A DNA stretch of 64,000 nt from Syngnathus acus (Eukaryota > Chordata > Actinopteri > Syngnathiformes > Syngnathidae): positions 6,200,001-6,264,000 of the forward strand of contig NC_051099.1 of assembly GCF_901709675.1 (NCBI RefSeq), read 5' to 3'. Positions 1 through 12,240 of this stretch are shown in pieces. The notes below the pieces were generated by a model, which did no database searches, had not been told where the DNA came from, and saw only the letters and a list, made by a program, of their open reading frames with translations. The translations under genes and the position numbers were made by a program. Each line of letters starts with the position of its first letter. Positions within the stretch are counted from its first letter, which is position 1.

Positions 1-282
1 CTAGACTCTGCCAAGCAGCAGGCGCTGACGCTGGGCCACTCGGGACTGGGCAGCTTGGGCGCCAGCTCGGGCACGGCCACCTTGCCCCAGAGGACTCTCA
101 CCATGCCCAGCTCCAACGTGGCGGCTACCGCCTCCACGTCCAGCACGAGCAGCAACCCCACCAACAGCAGCAACAAGATGGGAGGCTCCAGAGACTCGCT
201 GCTGGAGAGCAGCTCCTCCGCGCTGGGCCGGCTGCAGAAACAAAGCGCGGGGGCTTACTCCAAGTCCTACACACTGGTTTAG
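1..282 (+). CDS. C-terminal fragment of an unidentified protein (final coding exon, 5' part outside window)
   Basis: Frame 1 is open from the first base to a TAG at 280-282, giving about 93 residues. The segment is low-complexity and rich in Ser, Thr, Asn, Gly and Ala, so it is probably a disordered tail. It ends in Y-S-K-S-Y-T-L-V; the last residues T-L-V fit a class I PDZ ligand (S/T-x-hydrophobic), as seen on many membrane or synaptic proteins. No domain is visible and I do not recognise the family. GC-rich coding DNA gives way abruptly to AT-rich sequence after the stop, with a polyadenylation signal 2 kb downstream, which supports a genuine gene end. The next gene, rtn2, lies on the other strand. 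Confidence 0.7.
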   Translation, partial: LDSAKQQALTLGHSGLGSLGASSGTATLPQRTLTMPSSNVAATASTSSTSSNPTNSSNKMGGSRDSLLESSSSALGRLQKQSAGAYSKSYTLV

Positions 283-2341
283 TCCAATCGGTGCCAGCCT
301 CCCCGCTCCCCCCTCAGCCGGGGGCTCAAAGGTCACGTATTTTGTACCCGACTCCAACTGAAGGTCCGCTGCCCTTCCCATAGGTGTCCTCCTAGACGGC
401 TAACTTTGCTTTTGAATCTCCACGAGGGACTCTCAAAAAGAACTACTAACACCAACTAACAGTTACGGCCGGCTGATGCTGGGTTCTGGAGGTTCGCAGC
501 CAAATGTATTGATTATTTGTGTGGAGCAAAAAGATCTGAGTCCATGACGCCGAGGACTACGTGTCTCATACACACACACATGCTGAAGTTGTTTGAATAT
601 TACTGACCATTTGGAGGACTTCCAGTTCAGTTTATTATTCTTATGCTATCGTTTACCCTTTGTATGTTTCTCTAATAATGATTGGCAATTGTCCTCTAAA
701 AGAAGATATAACACTTTATATAGCGCATTTTACTTCTCCATTATCTCAACATGTATCGCGCTCTGAGAGTATATTGTCAAGTCAGGTCGACCCAAATGAA
801 CCATTTGCTCTTACCCCGCATTGCAAATAGAGAATGTTTGCTATTTAAAAAGATTTAACATATTTTTTCTATATAGGTATATTGACATCTCATTGAAAAG
901 ATGATAAAACATAAATTCTATGTACTACGGCTGTGTAGTATTATTTACAGAAGTCAGTTATATATACCAGACAGTCAAATTTAAGAAGAATGAGACAATC
1001 GCTCAATCATGAAAAAAAAATTAATACATTTAATAAAGTTTGAGTACAGAAAGAATTAAAGTTAAGTATGAATGTGCTGAATGAATATGAAATAATGGTG
1101 TCAATAAGAGGAAATGGGAAAAGCAAAATATACTCATTGTTTAATATTATTATTGTTGTATTGGGTGACTGGATGATTGGCACTCCAGTTGAAGTCAGTC
1201 TTTGCATTTTATGCGCATTTCATGAATAAAATCACTCCCGAACTTCAGCCCAGTGTCTGTAACCAGCAGCTACTGCTGTCGTCATGGCAACCAAGCTCCC
1301 CATTAAGCCTAGTAGAAGGAATCTCAGTAATGATGTGAACGAGATAAAATATTCTAACGTTGGAAAATGTTTGTCAGTCAAGTTAGCAAATCATCAGTCT
1401 ATGAATATCCTTCTTGATGTCCCGTCTGAGGTACTGTAAACGTTCCACAAATGTGTACATTCACACAAGAAGCTACTGGAATGTCCCTCTGAAGCATCTC
1501 CGTGATAGCTTTATATTTTATTTTCTATGTTTGTGTCAAGGAGAGTTGATTTGTTGTTTTGTCTGAGTTTGTTTGGGCTTTCATGAAAATGTCGATTCTA
1601 AAGTCATGTACGTGGCCTGTCCGCCAAAACAAATCAGGGACTCGTAGCTCTTTTGGTCACGCAAACTGCTATTACAATATGTACATAAAAAGTGGAGTGG
1701 GGTGTGAATGTCGGAGTAATGCATTCCCCTTTGACACCCCCCCCCCCCCAACCCCCACATGGATGAAATCAAGTTAAAATATCCTTACCCCACAACCATA
1801 TTAGATGCAGCATCTGCTACCTTTGTCAGTGTTGTTTATAGATGAAGTCTTGTACATAAAACACAGTTTTGTATGAAGAGCTATTTTCGTCAGAATGGTT
1901 AAGGGGACATGTCACGGTTGAATCCTCCAGTTTCAAGAATTGAAATAAGAGTCAAACATATGGTATATTACTTCTGAATGGGCAAAACATTTTTCTTTCC
2001 CCTTCATGTTTTGATACTAATTTGTCAATTTTTTAATTCTTTTTTTAAGGTCTTTGATGTTGTCATTTGTCCCATTTTTTAAAATCATCATTTTGTATTT
2101 TGTTGATCCTCTAAAAAGAAGTCATTGCATGCTTGCTAAAAGGGAAACATTTGAAGGAACATATGTATGAAAATCAAAAATGTCCCAAAAAAAAAAAGAA
2201 ATCTTGAGGGTATCCCAAACATTTGTTTGAGTTGCTTGTTACAGCAATTGCTTGTGTTCAAAAGTACATTTTCTATGAAAAGAACGCAAAAACTAAAAAG
2301 ATCATTCTAACACCTTGTGCAATAAAGCTATCTTTCATACG
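283..2341 (+). other. 3' UTR of the upstream gene with polyadenylation signal
   Basis: AT-rich, non-coding, about 2 kb. A consensus AATAAA lies at 2321-2326, followed by a T/G-rich stretch. A weaker candidate, AATAAA near 1225, could give a short isoform. No other gene is visible; the small open frames here have no recognisable protein features. Confidence 0.55.
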
Positions 2342-2730
2342 TCATGGTTTCTGTGCCGTTACTGATCTTATGAACTGTTCACAATCATTTCATTTATGAC
2401 GTCATCAAAAACCTTTCTGGATGTGAAAAGTTCAATGTGCATCAATACAATAGAAAACATCACATTTTGAACACATGGCCCAAGACATGCTCAGAAGGGG
2501 TAGTATTAATACTACTACTAATTAGGTTAGTACTAAGTTAGGGTGACCAGATTTGGGTTGCTGAAAAAGAGGACACCTTCTCATATTTCCGAGGACGGGT
2601 CCGGAGAGATTTTCTTTTTAATGACAACGTGTCTGTAAATCAATTGCATTTATTGGTGAATAATACAGAACAACAAGGCAACAACAAGGCAAAATATTTT
2701 GCTTTATTTCAGATTAGGCTAAGGATAGAG

Positions 2731-2923
2731 CAGGGGTGTCGAACTCCAGTCCTCGGGGGCCGCGTTCCAACATGTTTTCCCTCGTTAAGTGCACCTGTGT
2801 GAAAAGTTGGGCTCCTGCAGAAGGTGAAAATGAACCGATCTTTTCACGCAGGTGTGTTTAACGAGGGTAACTTGGAAAACATATTGGAACGCGGCCCCCG
2901 AGGACTGGAGTTCGACACTCCTG
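2731..2923. mobile_element. hAT-like MITE, near-palindromic (copy A)
   Basis: The 193-bp element has long inverted ends: the left end begins CAGGGGTGTCGAACTCCAG and the right end is close to its reverse complement, ending TCGACACTCCTG. The repeat symmetry extends over most of its length, so a transcript would fold into a hairpin. CAGGGGTGTC is a typical hAT terminus. The flanking octamers GGATAGAG and GGTTAAAG match at 6 of 8 positions, consistent with a decayed 8-bp hAT target duplication. A second copy lies at about 3440-3931. Confidence 0.7.
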
Positions 2924-3053
2924 GGTTAAAGTGTTAACACAAAATCAAAGAGCACATGAGCAGTTTAAGTTTACAAGGGATGCCCCCTCCATTGCTACAC
3001 TCGATGTTTTTGTCATGACTACCAAAAAAACAATTTGAAAATTTCCCGTGGAG

Positions 3054-3390
3054 ATGGCCGATTGATATAAAACTTGGTTTGGTGATCAGGAGACACGGGT
3101 TCGATACCCGAACTATGCTTTATTTAACACGGTTCTCCTTAACAAAAGGCAAAAGCTTTATCAACCACACTATTGAGAACATACGTGTATAAGTTCCGTT
3201 GTCCTATATATTCTGCACTTTATTCACCACGTGAAATAGGCAAAACTACTTTGAAATATTTGCTTGTGGTCCAGGCGACCCGGGTTCCGCTCTAAGCTGT
3301 ATTTAGAAGATTTAACAGTCATTCGTGAGGTTCGAACACGAGTCTCCTGAACTAAAGGCAAAACATTTAGCACCTCGGCCACTCATCATA
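3054..3390. repeat. Degenerate tRNA-like SINE fragments
   Basis: At about 3054-3115 on + a TGGCCGATTGA box is followed by a B-box-like GGTTCGATACC. At about 3318-3388 the complement carries a similar GGCCGAGGTGC ... GTTCGAAC arrangement. A related antisense sequence occurs near 62340-62395. These look like RNA polymerase III promoter remnants of a tRNA-derived SINE, not functional tRNAs: acceptor stems do not pair. Confidence 0.4.
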
Positions 3391-3439
3391 GTAGGGAACT
3401 GATCCGAATGATTGTATTTATTCATTACTTTGGATTCCA

Positions 3440-3931
3440 GCCTTGAACTCCAGTCCTCGGGGGCCGCGTTCCAACATGTTCCCAAGATTCCCTCGTTAAG
3501 TGCACCCAGAGGCGTAGCCAAGCCGGGGCGAGCCGGGGCGGCGCCCCGGTTAGGACTCCCTGCGCCCCGGTTGAAAAAAATCAAGCTTTTTCGATTCTTC
3601 ATTTTCATGCCGTTTTTTTCTTTCGGTCTTGCGCAAATGTGCTTGCGCTATTCTATGTGCGCGATGTTATCCATTCACCGTTTGCCTCCCGGACCCGGAT
3701 GTTGTTTTAGCGATCAGCGAACGGCGTGGGTGATGTTCGATTTTTTTTCCTGTGGGCGTGCGCCCCTACTGGAAAAATTCCTGGCTACGCCTCTGAGTGC
3801 ACCTGTGTGAAAAGTTAGGCTCCTGCAGAACGTGAAAATGAACCGATCTTTTCACGCAGGTGTGTTTAACGAGGGTAACTTGGAAAACATATTGGAACGC
3901 GGCCCCCGAGGACTGGAGTTCGACACTTCTG
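3440..3931. mobile_element. Second copy of the palindromic hAT-like MITE (copy B), interrupted by another hAT element
   Basis: The same inverted halves as copy A are present, but the left outer end is truncated and a 289-bp element (3507-3795) plus one target duplication split it. Flanking DNA after the right end (3932 to about 4065) also matches DNA after copy A (2924 to about 3060), so a larger block was duplicated rather than the MITE alone. The match is seen by eye. Confidence 0.65.
3507..3795. mobile_element. Complete non-autonomous hAT element with 8-bp target duplication
   Basis: The element starts CAGAGGCGTAGCCA and ends TGGCTACGCCTCTG, perfect 14-bp terminal inverted repeats. The octamer AGTGCACC flanks it on both sides (3499-3506 and 3796-3803); the uninterrupted relative at 2731-2923 carries this octamer once. 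Eight-base duplication and a CAG-type terminus define the hAT superfamily. The interior is GC-rich at the left and has no transposase. Confidence 0.9.
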
Positions 3932-4129
3932 GGTCAGTGTTAACACAAAATCAAAGAGCGCATGAGCAGTTTAAGCTTACCACTTCAGAAGGGTTGCCCC
4001 CTCCATTCTGCTACACTAGATGTTTTTGTCATAACTACAAAAAAGATTTTTCGAAAATTTCCCGTGGAGAAACACCACACACCACTGTACATTTAAACAC
4101 ACCACTGCAGTATTCTTACCTTTACTTGT

Positions 4130-4509
4130 AAATGAAGTCCATTCTCCTGTCCTTCTGGACGAAGATCTCGATGACAGGGAAAGCAATAAAGTCGATTTTT
4201 GGCAGCACAACCACAAAGCCAGTCTTTTTTAGAATACCAATCCTTTTGAAACGAACGTGTTGGAGTCCGTCCCGGGAGGCCCGTAGTTTGAATTAATCCT
4301 CGCAAATCTGGCGTTGGTCTTCCCTTACTTATGGTTTCTTGCTTTGACTGAAAGTCAAGTTTTAAAAAATGTATATCCTCCATTGTCAGGGAAAACAAAG
4401 CCAAATAGCAACGCGTTAGCACCGAATGTTGTTGTTTTTCTTTTCTTTTTCTTCTTCTTAATTTACTCTCGCATTTACTCGTGACGTGAACTATTAGCCG
4501 GAGGCTCAC
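4130..4509 (-). pseudogene. hAT transposase N-terminal fragment with TTF-type zinc finger
   Basis: The minus-strand frame carries a region with the look of a TTF-type zinc finger found at the N terminus of hAT transposases: W-Y-S-K-K-D-W-L, then C-G-C, then Y-C-F-P-C-H. No catalytic RNase-H fold or dimerisation domain follows, because the frame meets unrelated repeat DNA near 4.1 kb. On the same strand, about 400 bp upstream (near 4890-4935), AGGCAGGTGAGGCAGTGCC resembles a transposon terminus. This is a 3'-truncated relic, not a host gene. Confidence 0.5.
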
Positions 4510-4936
4510 TATCGCCCCATCTTCGCGGCAAAGGTACTGGCTGCCTCAAGGCTCGTATTTTCACCCGCTGACTGCAAGCAAGCACGCGCCGTTTGCACGC
4601 GCTCAGTACAGTGTGTGAGTGGTGCACACTCTCACACGCACGCCCTGAGCGGCACAACCTGTCACTGCCGCAGCCTCCATGATTCTCGTCTCCCGTTGTT
4701 ATTTGAACAAGAAATACAGCTATTTTGACTATGAAAATGATCCAAATGTATAGGAAACACACCAAAATTGCATTAAAAGCATAGACCACAGGACAGATAT
4801 TATATTATGTTTTATTATATTCTTCATTTTTTATCAACTTATGGTGACAGCTGAGGAAACCATGTTGAGCCCTTTACTGCCCCTGGTGGCAAGGTGAGGC
4901 ACTGCCTCACCTGCCTCCTATGAGTGCACGTGCCTG

Positions 4937-6513
4937 GTTTGTATTTATTCATTACTTTGGATTCCAGCTTTGACGTTTGATAAATACATCAGTGGACGAG
5001 TGATTGTAAGGTGCACTGATAGTCGAACGGATTGCGACATAATCATCAGTGTGACCTCCTGGGTTTGAGTTCAGCATTGACTCCCCCGTCGACATTTACC
5101 AATCTCGTCTGCACATGATCATTTCCACCAATGTAAGAACTTGTTTTCTCCGAGCTTCTGTTAGGTTTTTTTTTCTTCCTTTTTTTTAATGACATCACCT
5201 GAACCCAAAATGGCAGCATTCCTGCTTTAATATATCCATATACTATACCAGTCTTTGGAAGCATGAATTGATTCATGAGACGTTTGCAGGTCTACCCTAC
5301 TTTGAAACCCTAACCCGACCTAGTTTGAAACCCTAGCCATAGCTTTAAACCCATGTTTGCTTTAAACCATCCTTTGAAACCGTAACTCCACTAAAGATGA
5401 AGACTTGCTCGTGGAATCGGGAACATTGGGAACTGTCGTCCTCTTCTGGTCAAAATGAGAAATGCTGCCAGAATCCAAAACGAATACACGAGTCGTTTTT
5501 TGATTTGTGTCATGCACTTTTCATCATCACGCGACAGGACAGCAATTTTTTTTTTTATCACCGATGTAATTCTACAGCAGAAATTTAAATTGGAATCCAG
5601 TTGATACTTTTCGTTGCTTTTTATTTCAGTAATTAGGACAACAGCCAAGAATAAAAGATAAAAAGAGTAACGTACGTGTTTTCAAAGTTGATGCTTCATA
5701 AATGACTTGTATAAAAAGGGTCTGTGCTGTACTCAACACAAAAAGATTCCTGACATTTTGGCTGATGCAGCAGAGATGGTTTGGCATTTTTCTGTGAAAT
5801 GTAGTGTGTGTGAAGTTTATAATTGTATTACATTTCACAGCCGCTATGAAATAACAAACAGACAGATACCTTTGCGTAAGTGTTGAGACACCTCATTTTG
5901 ATACTTTGTGGAAGAACATAATACATTGCATGTCAGGGTTAACATCGGTGACCTCACAAATGTTCTCCTTCATGCATGGACAAAGACTCCATAAAACACA
6001 CTAACATTTTGCAGAAAGTATTCCCAGAAGAGTGAAATTTTGTTATAGCAGTAAAAAAAAAAAAGAGCGTGAGAGAGCAAGACTATTTTTTTTCATTGTC
6101 TCTTGTAAGAATAACAGCGCAATCCTTTTTTTTCATTAGCTCATTAAGACATTTGAGTTTGTCGGCAGGTGAGGTTTATCAAAGTTCGATTCGACTACCG
6201 TAATAAATTCTGAAAAAGCCACAAAACTTCATTTTGCCTCTTAACAGGAACACAGTGCTTGTGCTAATATAAAAATAGACCTTTCGCCACAAAAAAAAAA
6301 CTGTGATCTTATGTGTGTGCTGTCTCTGACTGAAGCAGTTTGCCCACACAAAGTATCTTGTTGAAATAAAATTCTCTCCTCACACATGTCCTCCTAAAGA
6401 ATAGCAGCTTTGTTTCAGCTGTCAGCATCGATTAGAAAAACCATGGTGGACTCATGGAGGATGCGACACCACCACTGTCATTTTGACACATTTAAACATC
6501 TGGCGTGTGTTTG
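4937..6513. other. Gene-free stretch downstream of rtn2
   Basis: AT-rich sequence with homopolymer runs. It probably contains the rtn2 3' UTR at its right side, but no exon boundary or polyadenylation signal could be fixed. Bases 4936-4971 repeat a segment at 3413-3443, part of the local duplication. No open frame shows coding features. Confidence 0.4.
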
Positions 6514-7886
6514 TTACTTTGCCTTCACTTTCTGTTTGGAGGATGGCGTAGGGGCAGGTTTGGAGGCGGCGGCTTGTGCGCGAGCCGATTGGACTGTATC
6601 GTGCACCCAGAGGCACCTGACACAAGACACATGATATTAGTATGTTGTAAGGAGGGATAGACAATTAATTTTGCGACAATATTACTTACCAGGTATTGAT
6701 TTTCTTCTCAAAAGCTTTGCAAAATCTGACAATCTTCCTTATCCTCACCTGGCATAATATTAGGTGGATCTATTTAAAATATTTCTACAACAAAGACGAG
6801 TATATATCCAATAAGATACATATGTTCTAAATCTTACCTGCTGTTTTTTGTAGAGCAGAGGAAAGGAAAAAAGAACAATGACAGCTGCAACACACACAAA
6901 AAAAATAATACGTAAGATGTGACTACCAAGATTCCACGGAAAGCCTTAAGCAAACTGGTCGTGGTTTTGATGAGAAGCTTTTTGTTTTCTTTTTCTTCAA
7001 ATTGAGGTGTTTTCATGTTATTGGTTGGTATTGATTCAAAAAATATCTATTTTCTGAACTCACCAGTTATGACCAGAGTCAGCCCAGCGGTGAGAACGCC
7101 GACATAAGTTAGCAGATACAGCAGCAACACAAACTGGGAAAAACAAAAACACGGCAAAACTGTAATTGATAAAGCGCTAAGTGTTTTGTGTGTTTTGTAA
7201 TATTTTCGTATTTTCTCACCTTAAGTGAGTCAATCACGTTGTCAATGAAAAGAAGACGTTTAAGCTCTGTGACAGCGAATGCAATTAACAGCACCACCTC
7301 CTCCACCAGCATCACCGTCTCCTTGTCTGTCAAAGAGCTGTCATAGTCCAGATATGACCTGGAAATACATTTACAAACATCATGATTTTAAAGATAAACA
7401 AAAATACATGTCAATATTTTTTTTAAAAAGTGAACTTGATGCTTTCCTCTAACTTGACAGCCAATCAAAGCAATGTGACTCACTGAAAAGGGTGCAGGCC
7501 GGGATTCCAGCGCAGCAGCTCCAGCAGTTTGTAGTAGAGGCGCAGGGGGAAGGTGACGCACATGACACCCAAACAAATGTGAGAGAGTAGAGTGATGGCG
7601 CTCAGCTGGAACAGGCTAGCCAGACACACCACCAAGCCGGTGAACACCACACCGGTCCTGCTCGTGCTCCTCCAGTAGACCAGGTCTATCACTACGCAAA
7701 CATTCGGAAATTTTGAACCGCATTCAATAAAGCACACACTCAATAAAATGCAACTGGAGCATTCTAAAGTGACGTAATAAATCAGCTTGCATTTCCTCGC
7801 GCACATGCCAGCCCGACTGACTGACAGCGTGAGCGCTCTTAACTTCAAAGTGTGTCACCATTTGTTTCCTTACGTTTGCTGGCCAT
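6514..7886 (-). CDS. rtn2: Reticulon 2, short reticulon-domain isoform
   Basis: Seven coding exons (in gene order): 7874-7886, 7484-7691, 7220-7358, 7064-7133, 6838-6884, 6690-6748, 6514-6616; 212 codons plus TAA, all phases consistent. Reticulons are ER proteins whose two hydrophobic hairpins bend tubule membranes. The product is essentially one reticulon homology domain: M-A-S-K then L-I-D-L-V-Y-W-R at the start, first hairpin about 14-60, hydrophilic loop with L-T-D-K-E-T-V, second hairpin about 120-150, and a basic tail ending K-V-K-A-K that could act as an ER-retrieval signal. The start resembles the short RTN2 isoform; longer isoforms would need exons to the right that I did not find. 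Neighbouring ppm1n supports the rtn2 assignment. Confidence 0.87.
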
Positions 7887-9147
7887 TTCAGCGGAGGTCC
7901 TGCTCACTCTCCACTCTTTCCTTCTTGTTGGCTGTCCACCGCCGCAGGCTTTTTTTGGCTACCCCCGCTTTGTCAGCAATATAAGGACGCTGTGGCCTAA
8001 TTTTATCTCGTATTGGATGGCCCCACTTTGGATATACACACGCACACACAAATTGGCAACTTGAGACATCAGCATGTACTCATCCCTCAGCTTTCAGACA
8101 CTCCTGTGCCCCCGGGCTAGTTGGTGGCCTACTGAAGGCCGTCGCAGACAACATTCATCTGAAGCAACTCAAATTTGTTCATAATACAAACTGTCGCTGT
8201 CAAGATTGTCTGCATGCCAACTGCGCCAAGTAAAACTGGATGCATGCAACTTGATATGGTTTGAACTAGGAATTACAATCCCCTGTTAAATAACTGGGAA
8301 ATGTTTGTTGCAAGACTGAACATCACTACATAACAGTCCCGTGAAAATACGCCCACTAGTGGCTGTGAACTAGTCGTCACATCCTTCAAACTCATCACTT
8401 AAAATGATCTCCAGTCCAGAATATAGCGCTTGAAATGAATTCATACGACGAATGAAATACATTTAATAGAATATCTAATAACAGGAATAAGACATTTACA
8501 TATTTATGGGATCATCATAGGATAGTAAAAAGTTGTGTAACGATCCATCAATTCCTCCACTTTTTCGCAGGGATGTAAGTGACGGACAAGATTCACACTC
8601 ACATTTCACACTATCACTAAGTGGGAACGCCATCCATGCTGTTCGCATGAAAACCTCGCCTTTTTCCCTTTTTGAGTTTTTCCTTTCCTCTCTCACTCAA
8701 GCACACTGCCGCCCCATAATCCACCATGCCGTGAGCCTCTAATCCAACCTGATCAAAGGTTGGCTTTATCACAAAGTGGGAGGATCCGCAGTGCCCACAG
8801 GAAGACGCTGAGAAAGGCTGCGCTCCAATATGATAGTGACAGCTAGAGGCAAGCTGGGGATTGGTGCACAGAAATAGCCGACCAATCCCGGAGCAGGCAG
8901 AGCTAACATAACAAGGCAAAGAGGCTGGCCTTGAAAGAAAATAAGCAGAGGAAAGGGTAAAATTGCAGCAGAGGAGGATGGGTGGAGGAGAGAGCGGCAC
9001 TCAGTGACGTCTCCAGAACGGAGAGGAGATGAACGAGAGAGGTGAGAACATCCATCGGATGAGGCCGCCATGCACTGAGAAGAAGCCGCAGCCGCAGCAA
9101 GAGCAGCAGCAGGCCTCGCCATCAGCTGTCAACACAACATCTGAAGC
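7887..9147. promoter_or_regulatory. Divergent intergenic region between rtn2 and ppm1n
   Basis: The 1.26 kb separates two genes transcribed away from each other and so should hold both promoters, and perhaps upstream rtn2 exons. The ppm1n side becomes purine-rich and GC-richer from about 8.9 kb, likely 5' UTR. No TATA box or clear element could be pinned down. Confidence 0.35.
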
Positions 9148-11325
9148 ATGAGGACGTCGAGGAAAGGGAGCGTAGAGATGCCTGCGTTTGTGCGGCAGCT
9201 GGTCAAAGAGACAGAGAAGAGGGTCAGCTCTTTCTTCAAGGGGGGCCGGGGAGGAGCGGCTGAAGGGGAGCAGACCGGGGAGGGCGAGAAGGAGGAGGTC
9301 ATTCCCAGCCCCTACTTGGACCGGCCGGTGTTGGACAAGCTGGCGGAGGAAGGCTGCGCCCGTTGGGGGCTCACCTATGCCCTGGGGAGCATGCAAGGCT
9401 GGAGAACCAACATGGAGGACTACCACAACTGCGTGCCTCAGCTAGGAGGAGAGCTGGCCGACTGGAGCTTCTTCGCCGTCTTCGATGGACATGCGGGTAG
9501 CACAGCGGCACAGCACTGCTCGCAGCACCTTCTGGGTCACATCCTGGCTACAGGTGAGGTGCACATGTTCGGGAAGGATTCAAATAAATTCCCATTTCAT
9601 GAGTTGTGTCTGTTTTGACAGGTGGCCTTGGGCACGAGGACGACCCTGACAGGGTAAAAGGGGCTCTAACCGAAGGCTTCTTGCAAACAGACAAGCATCT
9701 CCACGCCGTGGCCCGTCGAGAAGGATGGGAGAGAGGCGGCACCACCGCAGTGTCCGCCCTCATCTCGCCCTACAACATCTACTTTGCCAACTGCGGGGAC
9801 TCGAGGGCCGTGTTGTGTCGCTCGGGTCAGGTTTGCTTCTCCACCGAGGACCACAAACCTTACAGTCCTCTGGAGAAGGAGCGCATTGAAAGCGCCGGAG
9901 GATCTGTGTCCCTCCAACGTATCAATGGCTCATTGGCTGTCTCCCGAGCCCTGGGTGACTTTAGCTACAAGGCGGCGGAGAACAGGTCGCCCAACGAGCA
10001 GATGGTCTCGCCCGAGCCGGAGGTGTGCGTGGTGGAACGTTCGCCAGCCGACGAGTTCCTGGTGCTTGCCTGCGATGGAGTGTGGGACACGATCAGCAAT
10101 GAGGAGCTTTGCGCCTTCATCCACAACCGCCTGCTCGTGTGCACCGACCTGAGGGATGTCTGCTCACAGGTCATTGACCTTTGCCTCTATAAGGTCAGAA
10201 CCACTCTACTTCATTTTTATTGAATTGTCCCTTTTAGTGCAATTTGGTTTGTAGCATCTTAGACTGACAAGCATAATGAACCTAAACTAAAAAAACAACA
10301 ATGACATGAATTGAACATTTTGTCATTTGTGTGCTTGTCAGCGATAAGTAGAGAACCATAGTGGAATAAAGATGCCGTCTGCTTGACTGTCATATCTATC
10401 ATGTCACCATTACATAACAATAATAACACTCCAAGGAGGAAATGCACTAACCTCAAAATGTCAGATTTTCTTCTTCGTTGCGTGCACATTATTCTGCTTC
10501 ACTGCAGCAGCTATGTGCAAAAAAAACCAAAATAATAATAATAAAACTTCACTGGCCTGTGATGCTTTGAATGGTGATGTGGCTTGGGTCAAAGTTTAAC
10601 ACTTATCCAATATGGATGTCACTCTCCACCACAGGGCAGTCTTGACAACATCAGCATCATTCTGCTGTGCTTCCCTGGAGCTCCTCAGTTGTCCACGGAA
10701 GCGTTACACCAGGAGGCCGAACTGGAGGATCTCCTGGAGTCAAAAGTAGCAGGTACAGAATGAGTTCTTCCATGCCTCCTAATGAAGATAAATACTCAAG
10801 GTGTCAAAGTCATGAGAAGGATTTTGCGTTATATGTCTCCTACTTAACAGAGATTTATGATGAGCTGTGTGCCAGAGGAGAGGATCCTGATTTGCTGGCG
10901 GTCCTCACAATCCTCGCATCTACCGTAATCCCCGGATTACCGCCAGGGGGAGGCATACAGAGCAAGTGAGAGCCAGTTTGAATGTGTGAGCGACACTTAC
11001 AGACGGTTCTTAGTTTATGATGGCATTCCGGCCTTGCAACTTGCATTACTTTAAAAGAATAGATACAAGAATGCTCATGTAAAGTGACAAATGAAAAATT
11101 GACAAAGTGGGTTTGTCTGTGTTACAGAAGGAACTGCATTATCTCTGCTTACTACCAACAGAGAGAGATGCATAATCCTACAGTACCAAATGTAAGTGTA
11201 AATCAATTATTATTATTATAAATCCTAATTCATCAAAATAAATCTTTAATAATTTTCAGTAGGCATTCTTACAAAGGCGTATGACATAGGTTTTTCTGTC
11301 CAACCAGGAAACGGAAGGGTCCTGA
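9148..11325 (+). CDS. ppm1n: PP2C-family Mg2+/Mn2+-dependent Ser/Thr phosphatase, PPM1N type
   Basis: Six exons: 9148-9553, 9622-10193, 10635-10752, 10851-10965, 11128-11191, 11308-11325; 430 codons plus TGA with consistent phases. The PP2C fold uses two metal ions held by acidic residues to remove phosphate from Ser/Thr. Signature motifs in order: G-W-R-T-N-M-E-D (84-91), F-D-G-H-A-G (112-117), N-C-G-D-S-R-A-V, E-D-H-K-P, G-S-L-A-V-S-R-A-L-G-D-F, C-D-G-V-W-D and D-N-I-S. The C-terminal region ends with S-K-R-N-C and a helical tail as in PPM1A/B. Adjacency to rtn2 favours PPM1N over PPM1A/B. A second in-frame ATG at 9178 is an alternative start. The last exon adds only five residues. Confidence 0.85.
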
Positions 11326-12240
11326 AGAGGCCGACCGGATTGTGTCGATGAACGAATTATAATTAATGTCTATATCAACTGTTTTATTCATGTTTCTAAA
11401 TGGACAAAAAGGGAGTTAGTGAACAGTGTCTGTTTACATCATTTTAGCGAGCAGCACTTTGTCGTCACAAATACAATGCAAAAGTAGAGTATAGTAAAGC
11501 CTGAGACATTCTATATTTGTACAATTATTACATATATGACATTTTGTAAGATCTACTCGGCGACAATCGCCCCAGCAACAAAGTTCTGCCTCATAGACAA
11601 ATAAAAGCCTGTAAAAACTGAATATCAGCAAATGTGTATTAAGGGTGTGAGAATGGGAGTATTTTATAGTCGGAGTGTCACTAAATTCAAAAGCTTAGGA
11701 GAAAATGCACAATTTGATTAATGTACCTACTTTAGCCTAAATTTAGCATAAGGTCCATTTGTTCCAACAGGAAATGCTAATAATGCTAGTTTATTAGCTT
11801 TTGAAAAAGCACAAAAATTCCCTTGTTCAGCATTGTTGTCAAGGAAATAAACAAGTCTAATAATGTGAAGGGAGAAAAAAATACATTTCACATTTAATAC
11901 TTTGAGGGATTGTACTTTGGTTAGATAGTTTAACTCAAGAAGAAATTGCATAACACAAATAGGGGGAAATATTTATTATGATTATTATTTCTGTATCGTT
12001 TTTTTTTTTTACAGGATTCTTAATGAAACGTATCTGAAAACATCCTCGATATTTTGCATGTGAAATGCATTTTCTCCCCCAAGCATGTTGGACTACTTTG
12101 TACTGCCTTATCCTCTTTTTATTGATCAGAATGGTCAATAATCAGGTTGGGTCATTCTATTATCATTGTCAGTGTGCAACTTTGTCTATCTAGATATTAT
12201 ATGTTACCAATAAAATGTTTTTCAAAATGAAATAAAGATT
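11326..12240 (+). other. ppm1n 3' UTR with polyadenylation signals
   Basis: AT-rich non-coding DNA after the stop. AATAAA occurs at 12209-12214 and 12231-12236, close together, marking the likely transcript end. From here to about 13.1 kb the sequence is AT-rich with no gene or clear repeat. Confidence 0.55.

Noticed and set aside
3054-3115. Possible tRNA gene
   Set aside because: A B-box-like sequence is present but no complete cloverleaf; a SINE remnant is more likely.
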